DNA of 34,615 nucleotides, taken from contig JANQGT010000030.1 in assembly GCA_028277205.1 (NCBI GenBank), forward strand, positions 1 through 34,615. Direction: 5' to 3'. The position numbers and the translations under genes were made by a program. Origin of the DNA: Candidatus Altimarinota bacterium. Lineage in GTDB: Bacteria > Patescibacteriota > Gracilibacteria > BD1-5 > UBA2023. This document shows, piece after piece, positions 19,490-27,616 of this stretch (positions are counted from its first letter, which is position 1; each line of letters begins with the position of its first letter). The notes under the pieces are model-generated. The model had not been told where the DNA came from. It did not search any database and saw only the letters and a list, made by a program, of their open reading frames with translations.

Positions 19490-19858
19490 ATGAACAAGCT
19501 TCAGGCGTCGATGTACGGTGCTGCGGCGATCGTACTGGGCATGCAGCAGGCATACGCACAGGGATGATGAATTGATTTCTGAGCGGATCGTGTCGACTCG
19601 GGACTGCAGGGAAGCTCTAACACCGCCGATGTCGCCGTGCAAAATCTCGTGGAAAACTTTATGCTTTTCCTCGGTATCATCGCGGTCATCTACGCGCTCT
19701 ACGGAGGATTCAAAATCCTGACCGCCGGAGGAAATGAAGACGGTGTCAAATCCGGAAAGCAGATCCTCATCCAGGCGGGAATCGGTCTCGTCGTCATTTT
19801 CCTCGCAAACTCCGTCGTGCAGTTTGTCCTGCGAAATCTCTTTACGAGCGGTGTGTAG
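19490..19858 (+). CDS. TrbC/VirB2-like small two-TM protein
   Basis: 122 residues with three UGA codons clustered after the signal peptide (AQ-GGG-IDF-G-ADRV, one Gly as GGA). MNKLQASMYGAAAIVLGMQQAYAQ is a cleavable signal. Two hydrophobic helices follow: NFMLFLGIIAVIYALYGGFKILTAGG and IGLVVIFLANSVVQFVL, joined by a short polar loop (NEDGVKSGKQIL). Size and layout match the TrbC/VirB2 conjugative-pilin-like proteins widespread in CPR genomes, often called pilin or putative secretion component. It could partner with the TraG-like ATPase at 6752. Own promoter and own strong terminator, so it is monocistronic and perhaps abundant. Confidence 0.75.
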
Positions 19859-19877
19859 CCGATACCTCTCATCTATG

Positions 19878-19902
19878 AAAAGTCCCGATCGGGACTTTTT
19901 TT
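19878..19902 (+). terminator. Terminator of the TrbC-like gene
   Basis: AAAAGTCCC-GATC-GGGACTTTT followed by further T residues to 19902: a classic intrinsic terminator 20 bases after the stop. Confidence 0.9.
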
Positions 19903-20016
19903 GCTGCGATGGAGATCGAGACGGACAATCGATAGGTATCAGACTGCCATGATGATCGTCGTCATAAAAGCGGCTGTATGGCTGTTTTGATAGCGGGTGC
20001 ATATCTCTCGCACGAT

Positions 20017-20038
20017 AAAACCCCCGCGATCGCGGGGG
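20017..20038 (-). terminator. Terminator of the fibronectin-III protein gene
   Basis: CCCCCGCGATCGCGGGGG (20021-20038) is a perfect 18-base palindrome; on the minus strand it is followed by TTTTA. It lies 24 bases after the stop of the minus-strand gene ending at 20062. Confidence 0.8.
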
Positions 20039-20061
20039 AGGGGGTATCAAAATGAACCTAT

Positions 20062-21156
20062 CTAGCCCTTTGTCGTATTTCGTCGTACGAGGAAGAACAG
20101 TGTCCCGGCGATCGCGAGAGCGAGTAGCACGAAGAGTGTCGTCTCCGCTCCGGCATCAGGTAGCTCTGCAGGCAGCTCTGATCCCTCATCCGCATCCCCC
20201 GCCTCAGCCTCCGCCGAGAGCGATGTTTCCATGACTTCATCCGCCGTATCGTCCTCTGTCGGCTGCTCCGGCCCTGCCGCATCCAGCGCTATCTCCTCAT
20301 AGGGAGGCAGGATAGCCGCAGTGGTGAATTCTTGAAATCCTTTGATGCCCTCCTCTATGAGGCGTCCCTCGGTATCGGTCGCACTGATGACAGTGATGGA
20401 GTAGCTGGTCAGAGGATCCAGCTCGGATGCCAGAGTGACGAGCGCGGTATTTGGCATGACGGGATCTTTCGTGGTGGAGTCCAGAGCCAGTGTGGCATTA
20501 TCGCTTGTTTTGATGATGCGGATATCGAGTGATTCTTCGGAGAGCTCCGAGTTGAATTCGATGCGAATCACGCGATCATTGATCGCTCAGGCGCTGACGA
20601 CAGAGAGACTCTCTCCGGATTCGAGCAGTGTCTCGGAGTCGATGGTTGCGAGATTGACAGCGAGCTCGTCCGAAAACATGTCTGACTCGTTTTTCGCCTC
20701 ATCGACGGCGACGAGCGAGAAATAGTAGGTCATTTCCGGATCGAGCCCGGAGATGGTCGTGCTCGTTTCCGGGGTTTCATCGGTTTCATTTTCGTACTGC
20801 GCAAATTCATCCTCGGAGTTTGCCACGGATGTCGTACCGTATTTTACGATATATCCGGCGGCGTTTTCGACGGCATCCCACTCGAGCGTGACCGATCCAT
20901 CTTCGAGGCTGACGAGACGCGGAGCGGAGGAGACTTCGAGCGGATCCATTTCTTGCATATCCGAGCTTGATGCCTCGAGCATAGCCTCGATGGCGGAGTC
21001 AAAGGACTCATCCGTCATGTCGTCGCTGGATTCGGATATGACTTCTTCGGTTCATGTTGCCGTGGTATCTTCGGTATTTTCCTGTGCCAGAGCGCTGGTC
21101 GGCGCGAATGCAGCCAGCAAAGCAAGGCAAAAGAGAAGAACAGTCGATCGTGCCAT
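20062..21156 (-). CDS. Secreted fibronectin-III protein with LPDAG-type C-terminal anchor
   Basis: 364 residues over two UGA codons. Signal peptide MARSTVLLFCLALLAAFAPTSALAQ, an acidic segment (EEVISESSDDMTDESFDSAIE), one clear fibronectin type III domain (SAPRLVSLEDGSVTLEWDAVENAAGYIVKYG... TYYFSLVAVDEAKNES), and a second beta domain resembling a Big/SbsA-like Ig fold (RIEFNSELSEESLDIRIIKT...LDPLTSYSITVISATD). An acidic linker leads to AELPDAG, a membrane helix (TLFVLLALAIAGTLFFLV) and RRNTTKG: a sortase-style sorting signal with Ala in place of Thr. Probably a surface or envelope adhesion protein. No sortase gene is in the window. It starts at 21156, after a good promoter, and is divergent from the pilin adhesin. 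Confidence 0.8.
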
Positions 21157-21208
21157 AGAGAGAAAAATTAGGAAAATGTGTCGATAGGCGTGATGGTACA
21201 CGCTGATC

Positions 21209-21237
21209 ATTATACTACAATCATCGCCATGCCGCAA
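21209..21237 (-). promoter_or_regulatory. Promoter of the fibronectin-III gene
   Basis: Minus-strand TTGCGG (21232-21237), 17-base spacer, perfect TATAAT (21209-21214). Confidence 0.65.
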
Positions 21238-21267
21238 CTCTTTTGCGACGCTCTCGCTGATTATTGC

Positions 21268-21299
21268 TTGTCAAATAATTTGGAATATGCTACTATAAT
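21268..21299 (+). promoter_or_regulatory. Promoter candidate of the pilin adhesin
   Basis: Perfect TATAAT at 21294-21299 with TTGTCA at 21268-21273; the 20-base spacer is long, and TACTAT (21291-21296) at 17 bases is the alternative. About 80 bases of leader precede the ATG. Confidence 0.5.
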
Positions 21300-21378
21300 T
21301 TCAGAATACCGCATCAAAATAACAAAGGCATCGCCCCGCCGTTCTCGCATATTCGCGTCCTCTCATCGTCCGTCTATC

Positions 21379-23454
21379 ATGACTCCTGCTCGTTTTCTTG
21401 GACATACTTTCGCTCGATGTTCCTCTGGGGGATTTACGCTCGTCGAGGTATTGGTGGTCATGTCGATCATCGGTCTTATCGCGGTCGCAGGGCTCAATTT
21501 TGATTTTCAAAAAAAACTCGCAAGCGAGGAGCGCGAGGCTTTCGTGGAGAGTGTCGCAGAATTGGTCTCCACCACCCGAATGAATGCCCTCATCGGAAAA
21601 GGCGTGAATGTCGGAGGGGAGATCATCACGCCGGACGAGACGCGCGTACGCATGAGCTCCGGAGGTATTTCCATACTGTACTACTCCTGAGGGACGCATG
21701 TCGCGACCGGTGCGACGTACGATCATCCCTTTCGATGAGACGCTGATTTTTCCGTCGGCGCACTTCGTGTGACCAGACGCGACAACACCGTCGAAGAGTT
21801 TTCCGACGCCGAGTTTGATATCGTCTTTCAGGGAAGCGATATGAGTTTTACGGGGACGAGCATTGATTTTTCGGAGACTGTCAGCGCGGAATTACTCGTA
21901 GGATACAAGGGTGCTTTTCAGGGAGTGACATTTGATAATCGGGCTCTCGCCACCCATATCGAGGACAGCTGTATATGAGGATGCTGTCAGGCTCGATCGG
22001 GCTATTCTCAGGACGGGTACGTCTGGAATCTCCCGGCGCTTTCTATATGAGAGGCGAGTGATACACTGCTCGGTACAAAGAGTATCTCCAACGGGACACA
22101 AACAGCCAGTCGTATCGTCACGTGTCGTCCGGATCTCACATTTTCCGGATCGACGATATCGGAAAATACTCCGGTCTGCAATACCGGCTATGAGTGGAGC
22201 GAGACCTCCGAATCCTGTCGTCCCATGCGCTGCAGCGCGGCGTCGGATCTCATCGTAGACGGGTATCGGTGGAGCGTCCCAGAGCAGCAGCTGGATACTA
22301 CGAGCATGGCTGTCACCGGGACGAAAATCGTCTCTCATGGCACGCGTACGGCTACTCGCACATTTACGTGTACGAGTGCATGAGATCGCGTAGGAAATGC
22401 CATGACAGAAGATCCCGTCGTCTGCGATACGGGATATACGTGGGACGATGATACCAGTCTCTGTGTCGCCGACGATTGCTTTGCGGATGCATACACCGAG
22501 AGCGGATATACATGGAATATTCCTCTCCAGGTCTCCGGAAACGAATCATCGATCATCGTCTCGGAGGCGATCTCTATCACCAATGGTACGCGCACAGCAA
22601 AGCGCCGCTTTACGTGCGTCGCCGGCTCGCGCATCGCCGGTGATATCATGGAAAATCCCGGTACTTGTGACAGTGGCTATGTCTGGAATACCATTACCGA
22701 AACGTGTCTTTCCGGAGCATGCAGCGCGAATACCGCCTACCAATCTCAGGGATATGCGTGGAATGTCTCGTATCAGGATCCGAATACCACTTCTTCTGTT
22801 CTCTCGGCATCGAGGACTATCGAAAACGGGAGCCGAACAGCATCCGCGCGATTTTCCTGCAGTGCCAGATGAGAGCGTACGATTCAGGATTTTATCGAGG
22901 ATCCGGGGACATGCTCCGAAGGATACATATGGAATAGCACTGCCGCCGCCTGCCTCGCGAGTGACTGTTCGCAGAATGTCTCTCTTGTTTCCGGGGGATA
23001 TACATTTTCCGTGCCTGCGACATCATCCGGAGCGACGACTCCCGAGCTGGTCGGGACACAGGCACTCCCAAACGGACAGCGTACGGCTACTCGCTCGTTT
23101 TCGTGTGTTCAGGGTGCATTTTCCGGTAGTGCACTCGTCGAAAATTTGCCCGTCTGCGATGCGGGATATGCGTGGGACGAGGACAGTGGCGCGTGTGTCG
23201 GAGCGGTGTGCGCCATGCAGGAGGACTACTCTGCGGATGGATATACATGGGATATCCCCGAGCTGCAAAACAATACCACCTCCGGCATCATCACCGGGAC
23301 CGAGTCCATCGCCAACGGGAGTCGTACTGCCGTACGGACATTCACATGTATCAATGGTACTCTGTTTGGAAATGCCATGACCGTCTCTCCCGCGGGAGAC
23401 TGCGACAGCGGCTATGAATGGGACTACGCGCTCCAGAGCTGCATATCCGAATAG
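21379..23454 (+). CDS. Type IV pilin-like adhesin with six Cys-rich repeats
   Basis: 691 residues over six UGA codons, appearing as four ORFs in the track. The N-terminus SSGGFTLVEVLVVMSIIGLIAVAGL is a type III (prepilin) signal: cleavage after Gly, then FTLVE and a hydrophobic helix. A pseudopilin-like globular part (to about residue 200) is followed by six tandem modules of 77-79 residues from first to last Cys, with pattern C..GY.W..P.......G...I.NG.RTA.R.FTC....G.......P..CD.GY.W......C, ending ISE before TAG. Four conserved Cys per module suggest two disulfides. A minor pilin carrying a repetitive adhesive stalk would be displayed at a pilus tip or cell surface; PilT is encoded at 9893. 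The repeat family is not one I recognise. Confidence 0.85.
21982..23442 (+). repeat. Six tandem ~245-base coding repeats
   Basis: First-to-last-Cys spans: 21982-22218, 22231-22464, 22477-22707, 22720-22953, 22966-23196, 23209-23442, each separated by exactly four codons. The spacing is regular (period 243-249), while the DNA has diverged more than the protein, so the expansion is old. Confidence 0.85.
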
Positions 23455-23528
23455 ATTCGACCGATTCTTGCGAGAGTGTCTTTGCGGATGGTTTTTTGCG
23501 TCCGTGTACATTCCGCTTGCATTTTCCG

Positions 23529-23556
23529 TTGCAAACATATCGTTTCTCTATATAAT
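23529..23556 (+). promoter_or_regulatory. tRNA-Glu promoter
   Basis: TTGCAA (23529-23534), 16-base spacer, perfect TATAAT (23551-23556), 14 bases before the tRNA. Confidence 0.7.
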
Positions 23557-23570
23557 TCTCCCGCTTTTTC

Positions 23571-23645
23571 GAGGCTATCGTCTAGTGGTCAGGACAACAG
23601 GTTTTCATCCTGTAAACCGGGGTTCGATTCCCCGTAGCCTTACCA
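23571..23645 (+). tRNA. tRNA-Glu (UUC)
   Basis: 75 bases with CCA encoded. Acceptor GAGGCTA pairs with TAGCCTT (a G-T pair at the end), D-arm GTCTAGTGGTCAGGAC, anticodon arm ACAGG-TTTTCAT-CCTGT with anticodon TTC, T-arm CGGGG-TTCGATT-CCCCG, then A and CCA. The layout matches bacterial tRNA-Glu. The reading frame of the adjacent serine recombinase enters it on the opposite strand. Confidence 0.95.
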
Positions 23646-25054
23646 AGTGGAATTGTACTCGCAGAGAGCCATGCAAATGGTTCTTTTTCGTGTACTTGTA
23701 GCCGTTTTTTCTCATCCACTTCGAGTTTCACCAGTGCTTCTTTGAGGATGACCCCGCGTAGATGGTCATCCCCGGTTTTATAGGCAATGGAGAGGTCTTT
23801 GAGGAGTTTCACCATTTCACGAAATTCCTCCTCGATCGCCGCGTCCATCCCGATGAGACACTGCAGCTCCTCGACGAGTTTTTGCTCCGAGAAGATGAGT
23901 GTTCTCTTTGCCTCGGCGTAGTCCTCGGAGTCGATTGCTCCGTCGAGTGAGAGCGCGAGGAGACGACTCTTTCGCTCGCGTATCGTGGAGAGCTGTTTCT
24001 CCACGCGCTTTCGCTCTTCGATGATGCTGCCGTTTTCACGAAGAATATGCTCACGCACCGATCGCTCCATCTCCGGGACGAGATCGTCCGGGATCCGCCA
24101 CCGCTCCACGACTGACTCGAGCTTTGAAAAGATTGCTTTCTCCGAGATGGAAATGCCGTGCGTATCGTCGTGGTAGTAGTGGTATTTTCCCTTGATTTTT
24201 GACGCTTTGAGAGACTTTCCCGTCTTCGCGGAGACGACGATACCCTTGAGAGCAAACGAGTGCTTTTTATACCCGATGAGCGTGCGTTTCTTTTCGTTTG
24301 CTTTATCCCAGAGATCGCGAGAGACGATACGCTCGAAAATCCCCTCTCCGACCTGTCCCGCGAATCGGACGATGCCGAGGTAAAATTCGTTTTGGACAAT
24401 CTTTGAGACGGTTGATGTCTTCCATTTTGCGCCCGTTCGTGTGCGAATCCCGCGATCATTCAGGTATTCGGCGATCTGGATATAGCTGTATCCCTCCGTA
24501 CGCAGCGCAAATAGTTTCTCAAGGATGGGGCGCTCGTCGTCATGCGGGATCACGCCTCCCTCGTGATTCTTGTATCCGTACGGAGCCTTGTACGGGACTT
24601 TGCCCTCCGCCACCATCGCATTCATCCGGCGCATGACGCGCTGGCGCAGCTTTGCGATTTCCTCTGCACCGAGTGAGAGAAATATCCCCATCGTCAAAAG
24701 CTCGTGCTCGGTGTATACGCAGTTGTGTGTATGGACTTCTCGGATCTTCCCCTGACGAATTGCCCACTTGATCGTACCCTCATCCACCTCATTTCGAGAG
24801 AGGCGATCGATGTCCCACGTGATGAGCGTGTCCGCCTTTCATTCATAGAAATAGCCTATCATCTCCGCGAAGAGGGGACGACCCGGTTTCTTGGCGCTCA
24901 TTCGCTCCTCGAAGATTCTCACGATCTCGCATTCGCGTCCCTGCTGCCTCAGCCCCTCGATATACTCCTCCGCCCACGTGCGCTGGTCGTCGATGCTCGC
25001 CTTTTGGTGGCGGGAGTCGTCCGTGGATTTTCGGAGATAGATGATTGTGGGCAT
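23582..25054 (-). CDS. Large serine recombinase (integrase)
   Basis: 490 residues with one UGA (24839-24841, YFYE-G-KADTLITWDIDRLSRN). Resolvase domain from MPTIIYLRKSTDD (catalytic Ser in YLRKS) through LITWDIDRLSRNEVDEGTI, then recombinase domain (APYGYKNHEGGVIPHDDERPILEKLFALRTEGYSYIQIAEYLNDRGIRTRTGAKWKTSTVSKIVQN) and a coiled coil (EERKRVEKQLSTIRERKSRLLAL). The expected zinc ribbon is present in outline (LKGIVVSAKTGKSLKASKIKGKYHYYHDD) but its cysteines are replaced. The last ~20 residues (GKATGNRTPVYRMKTCC) are antisense to tRNA-Glu, so the C-terminus was supplied by the insertion site. Probably the integrase of the 23640-30483 element. Confidence 0.93.
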
Positions 25055-25081
25055 GGAAAAATCTTTGGGAAATATATTTTT

Positions 25082-25109
25082 TTGATTTCTATCGGATACG
25101 CATTATAAT
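25082..25109 (+). promoter_or_regulatory. Promoter of the HTH-PRTase gene
   Basis: TTGATT (25082-25087), 16-base spacer, perfect TATAAT (25104-25109). Confidence 0.65.
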
Positions 25110-25112
25110 CAC

Positions 25113-25146
25113 GTTCAAATTGAACATGATTTCGTTCACTTTGAAC
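25113..25146 (+). promoter_or_regulatory. Twin palindromic operators
   Basis: GTTCAAATTGAAC (25113-25125) and GTTCACTTTGAAC (25134-25146): two copies of GTTCA-N3-TGAAC, each followed by ATGA, with centres 21 bases (two helical turns) apart. They start 4 bases after the -10 box and end 4 bases before the ATG, so bound protein would block transcription of the HTH-PRTase gene, and possibly of the divergent recombinase. Confidence 0.75.
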
Positions 25147-25150
25147 ATGA

Positions 25151-26266
25151 ATGAGCAAAAAAAGTGTACATCTTACCGAACGGATTTTCTCATTGGTTCA
25201 GGAAAATCCCGGTCTCTCATCAACGCAGATAGCAAAACAACTTTCTGTGGGGCGAACAACTGCGTTTTTGCATTTGCGGAAGCTTTTGTCTCTCAATAAA
25301 ATACGAGTTGAAGGAAAAACAAGTTCTGTTCGCTATTTTCCTCATGAGTTCGTCTATGTTGGGAGTAACATTCGGGATGGTATCGAGTGGACTCCTAATA
25401 GAGTGCAGATACTGAAAGCAGAAGTAATTTGTAGGATCGAAAGTGAGTATGACGAGGTAGTATCACAAGACGAACTGGAAGAAGTATTTGATCAATACTG
25501 CATGTACATCGCTCCGGACGACACATTCCTCGTGGGGTTTGACGGATTCGTCGGGTGGTGTACCGACTCGAGACATAACTTCTCGGATCGGATCGTTGAA
25601 AAAGCAAAAGAGTACCTTGAAATTTGTGGGAGTATCGAATACCGGAGGAAGAGAAACGGTATGCTCGACGCCTCGGAGTCAGCCCGTGCGAATCTCCGGG
25701 AACTCGTCGAAATAGGATTTGATCATTTCTTCTTCCTTGAAGCTTCGGTATTGGAAAATGGATTTGGACGTTCACGCACAGCGCTGGAGCTGTACCATGG
25801 AAAGCTCGGCAATCAGTCATTTTTGGAACAGGTTACCGACCGATATGCAGATACTATTCGTCAGTATGTCAAAAATACTGGAGTTGACTGTCTCGCGTTT
25901 GCTCCCCCGACACATAGTCGCAAAATACAATTTCGCGATGTACTTGAAAAAAGTCTCAATCTCAAACTTCGTAAGATCAAGGCGGAAAAGATTCCCCCTT
26001 TTGGAAGAATCCTGCAACCTCAAAAAGACATACACGACCGAAAACATCGGGTGCATAATGCTTCAATGAGTCTTTCTGTGGAAATACCCCCTGATATTGC
26101 TGCGTATAAACATATTCTCATCCTTGACGACAGCTTTACCACCGGAGCAACGCCGAATGCGATTGCTCGAAAGATTCGTGATGGCGGGTACTCTGGAAAA
26201 ATATCGATCATCACGATATGTGGTTCATTTAGCTATGATCTGGCGATCACCGAACATGAGATATAG
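25151..26266 (+). CDS. Winged-helix / phosphoribosyltransferase fusion protein
   Basis: 371 residues with no UGA. N-terminal 1-65 is a winged helix (ERIFSLVQENPGLSSTQIAKQLSVGRTTAFLHLRKLLSLNKIRVEGKTSSVRYF). The C-terminus has a type I PRTase signature HILILDDSFTTGATPNAIA (about 322-340), the PRPP loop as in ComF or orotate PRTase, preceded by ComF-like CLAFAPPTHSRKIQFRDVLEKSLN and DIHDRKHRVHNASMSLSV. The middle (~70-230) is unassigned. It may be a regulator that senses PRPP or nucleotides, or an enzyme that represses its own gene through the twin operators just upstream. Zero UGA among about 20 Gly suggests a different history from the neighbouring UGA-rich gene. Confidence 0.8.
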   Translation: MSKKSVHLTERIFSLVQENPGLSSTQIAKQLSVGRTTAFLHLRKLLSLNKIRVEGKTSSVRYFPHEFVYVGSNIRDGIEWTPNRVQILKAEVICRIESEYDEVVSQDELEEVFDQYCMYIAPDDTFLVGFDGFVGWCTDSRHNFSDRIVEKAKEYLEICGSIEYRRKRNGMLDASESARANLRELVEIGFDHFFFLEASVLENGFGRSRTALELYHGKLGNQSFLEQVTDRYADTIRQYVKNTGVDCLAFAPPTHSRKIQFRDVLEKSLNLKLRKIKAEKIPPFGRILQPQKDIHDRKHRVHNASMSLSVEIPPDIAAYKHILILDDSFTTGATPNAIARKIRDGGYSGKISIITICGSFSYDLAITEHEI

Positions 26267-26309
26267 AGAATGATAGTATAAATTTTTCTCGCGCTTTTTC
26301 TACCGACAC

Positions 26310-26390
26310 TTATCGAGTTCTCAAACAGAGAGAGTGCACCTGCTTGTCCGAGCGATCCGTGGATTTGCGGAGGTAGATGATGGTGGGTAT
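26310..26390 (-). pseudogene. Remnant of a second serine recombinase N-terminus
   Basis: Minus-strand translation (ATA start) PTIIYLRKSTDRSDKQVHSL followed by CLRTR and TAA. It is nearly identical to the start of the intact recombinase (PTIIYLRKSTDD) and includes the catalytic Ser, but the start codon is ATA and only 26 codons survive. A decayed recombinase, cut off just after the catalytic strand. Confidence 0.75.
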
Positions 26391-26407
26391 GGGGAGTATT
26401 TCGAAAA

Positions 26408-26493
26408 ATTGAAATTATTTTTTGCGAAATTGAAATTAGCGTCAGGTTTTTCTGAATTTGAAGCCAAAATATTTTCTGAAGAAATTGAAATTA
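26408..26493. repeat. Three ATTGAAATTA repeats
   Basis: Identical 10-mers at 26408-26417, 26429-26438 and 26484-26493. The first two are 21 bases apart; the third overlaps the TAA stop of the 26491-27420 gene. They lie between the recombinase remnant and that gene. Confidence 0.6.
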
Positions 26494-27420
26494 GTCACCT
26501 TTTTCAGCATCATGTATTTGCATCTGTGAGGGTGCTGAAATATGTTTATAAACCTCAGTAATAATGTATTCTGATTTCTCGGTTTGATCTTGATTGATAG
26601 TCCTTCGAGTTAATACTCTTGCCTCAATTTGATCATTTTTACCAAATTTACGATCCTGATCAATTTCCGAGTTAAATTGTTGATCTTGAATTGCCACAAA
26701 AAAGCTTCGCTTTCAGTCTGTTACCTTCCATTTCTGTCAAGGAATAAAACTGACGGTTATGATTTTCAATTTCATATTTTCTTTCTCTTCGTAAACTTCA
26801 CTATCTGGTGGAGTTACTGCCAGTTTACACGCATCTTCCTTGTCGATTCGTATCTCGTTTTCTCCATCTTTTGCCACAAACAAGTCAATACCCTCTTCTC
26901 ATAGAGGTTCTGATATTGCCTCTGACAAATGCTGTCTAACTTTTCGATTTTCATAGAGATGATAAATCTCTTCTGTCACATTGATTGTCACGCCTCATTC
27001 GATTTGCAACACAACATTTCCATCTTTCAGCTCTGTAGATTGAATTTTTTTTCCGTGCAGATCCTTCACAAGTGAAATCAGAGATCCTCACCACAGGATA
27101 GTCATAGTCATTCATATATATCCGAGTATCTCTGCAATATTGAGTACCGAATTTACCTCATTACTATTAAAAATAGTAAGCAATCATTGAGTTGCCTGAA
27201 AAGTCTCCTGAGAAAAAAGAAGTTCGACTCCAAAACTTCACTCTCTGAATCGCGCATCAACCTTGACAGACACATTTGTTTTTCATTTATTGAGTATGTA
27301 TGCCGCCTCTTTGACGAGGTTCGCAAGTGCAAGAAGTGCTGGCGCAAGCTCCGAGACCTCCATTGTGTGGCTTCGAAGCAGTGGTCAGTCGTAGACTATG
27401 TTGAGCTTTTTTTGATCCAT
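26491..27420 (-). CDS. Hypothetical protein of mobile elements, heavily recoded
   Basis: 309 residues over ten UGA codons; the ORF track shows only its last 68 residues. It starts MDQKKLNIVYDGPLLRSHTMEVSELAPALLALANLVKEA, then VSVKVDARFREGSFGVELL, a hydrophobic segment (LGYIGMTMTILWGGSLISLV), KDLHGKKIQ, VTINVTEEIYHLYENRKVRQHLSEAISEPLGEEGIDLF, and a C-terminal beta-rich domain. I recall similar unnamed proteins (YDGPAL..HtMdV.dLApALLa.g.l) in bacterial mobile elements; their function is unknown to me. The UGA-encoded glycines fall in those shared motifs (YDG, REGSFG), so the gene has long been resident in a code-25 genome. The region is AT-richer than the chromosome. Own promoter candidate at 27451. 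Confidence 0.7.
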
Positions 27421-27450
27421 ACCTTCTGACTCGGAGAATAAATTAATGGC

Positions 27451-27456
27451 AGTATA
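27451..27456 (-). promoter_or_regulatory. -10 box for the 26491-27420 gene
   Basis: TATACT on the minus strand 31 bases before the ATG; the -35 is unclear (TTGTAA at a short 15-base spacing). Confidence 0.35.
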
Positions 27457-27550
27457 TATCACAAACAAGAATTACAAGCAAAGCATACGGCGTTTATCTC
27501 ATAAAAAGAATAAGAGATTTAAGGCAATAAATGTCCGATATCTAAAAACA

Positions 27551-27590
27551 CCTCCCCACACCTCCGCTCCACCACCTCCACAGGCACCCC
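27551..27590 (-). other. G-rich tract between two genes
   Basis: Minus strand reads as repeated GGAGGTG-like units (at least five GG or GGG runs in 40 bases), followed by GTTTTTAG. Possible G-quadruplex or transcription pause after the nuclease gene; there is no ORF. Confidence 0.35.
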
Positions 27591-27616
27591 GAAGCACAAG
27601 GCAATCATACCATATA

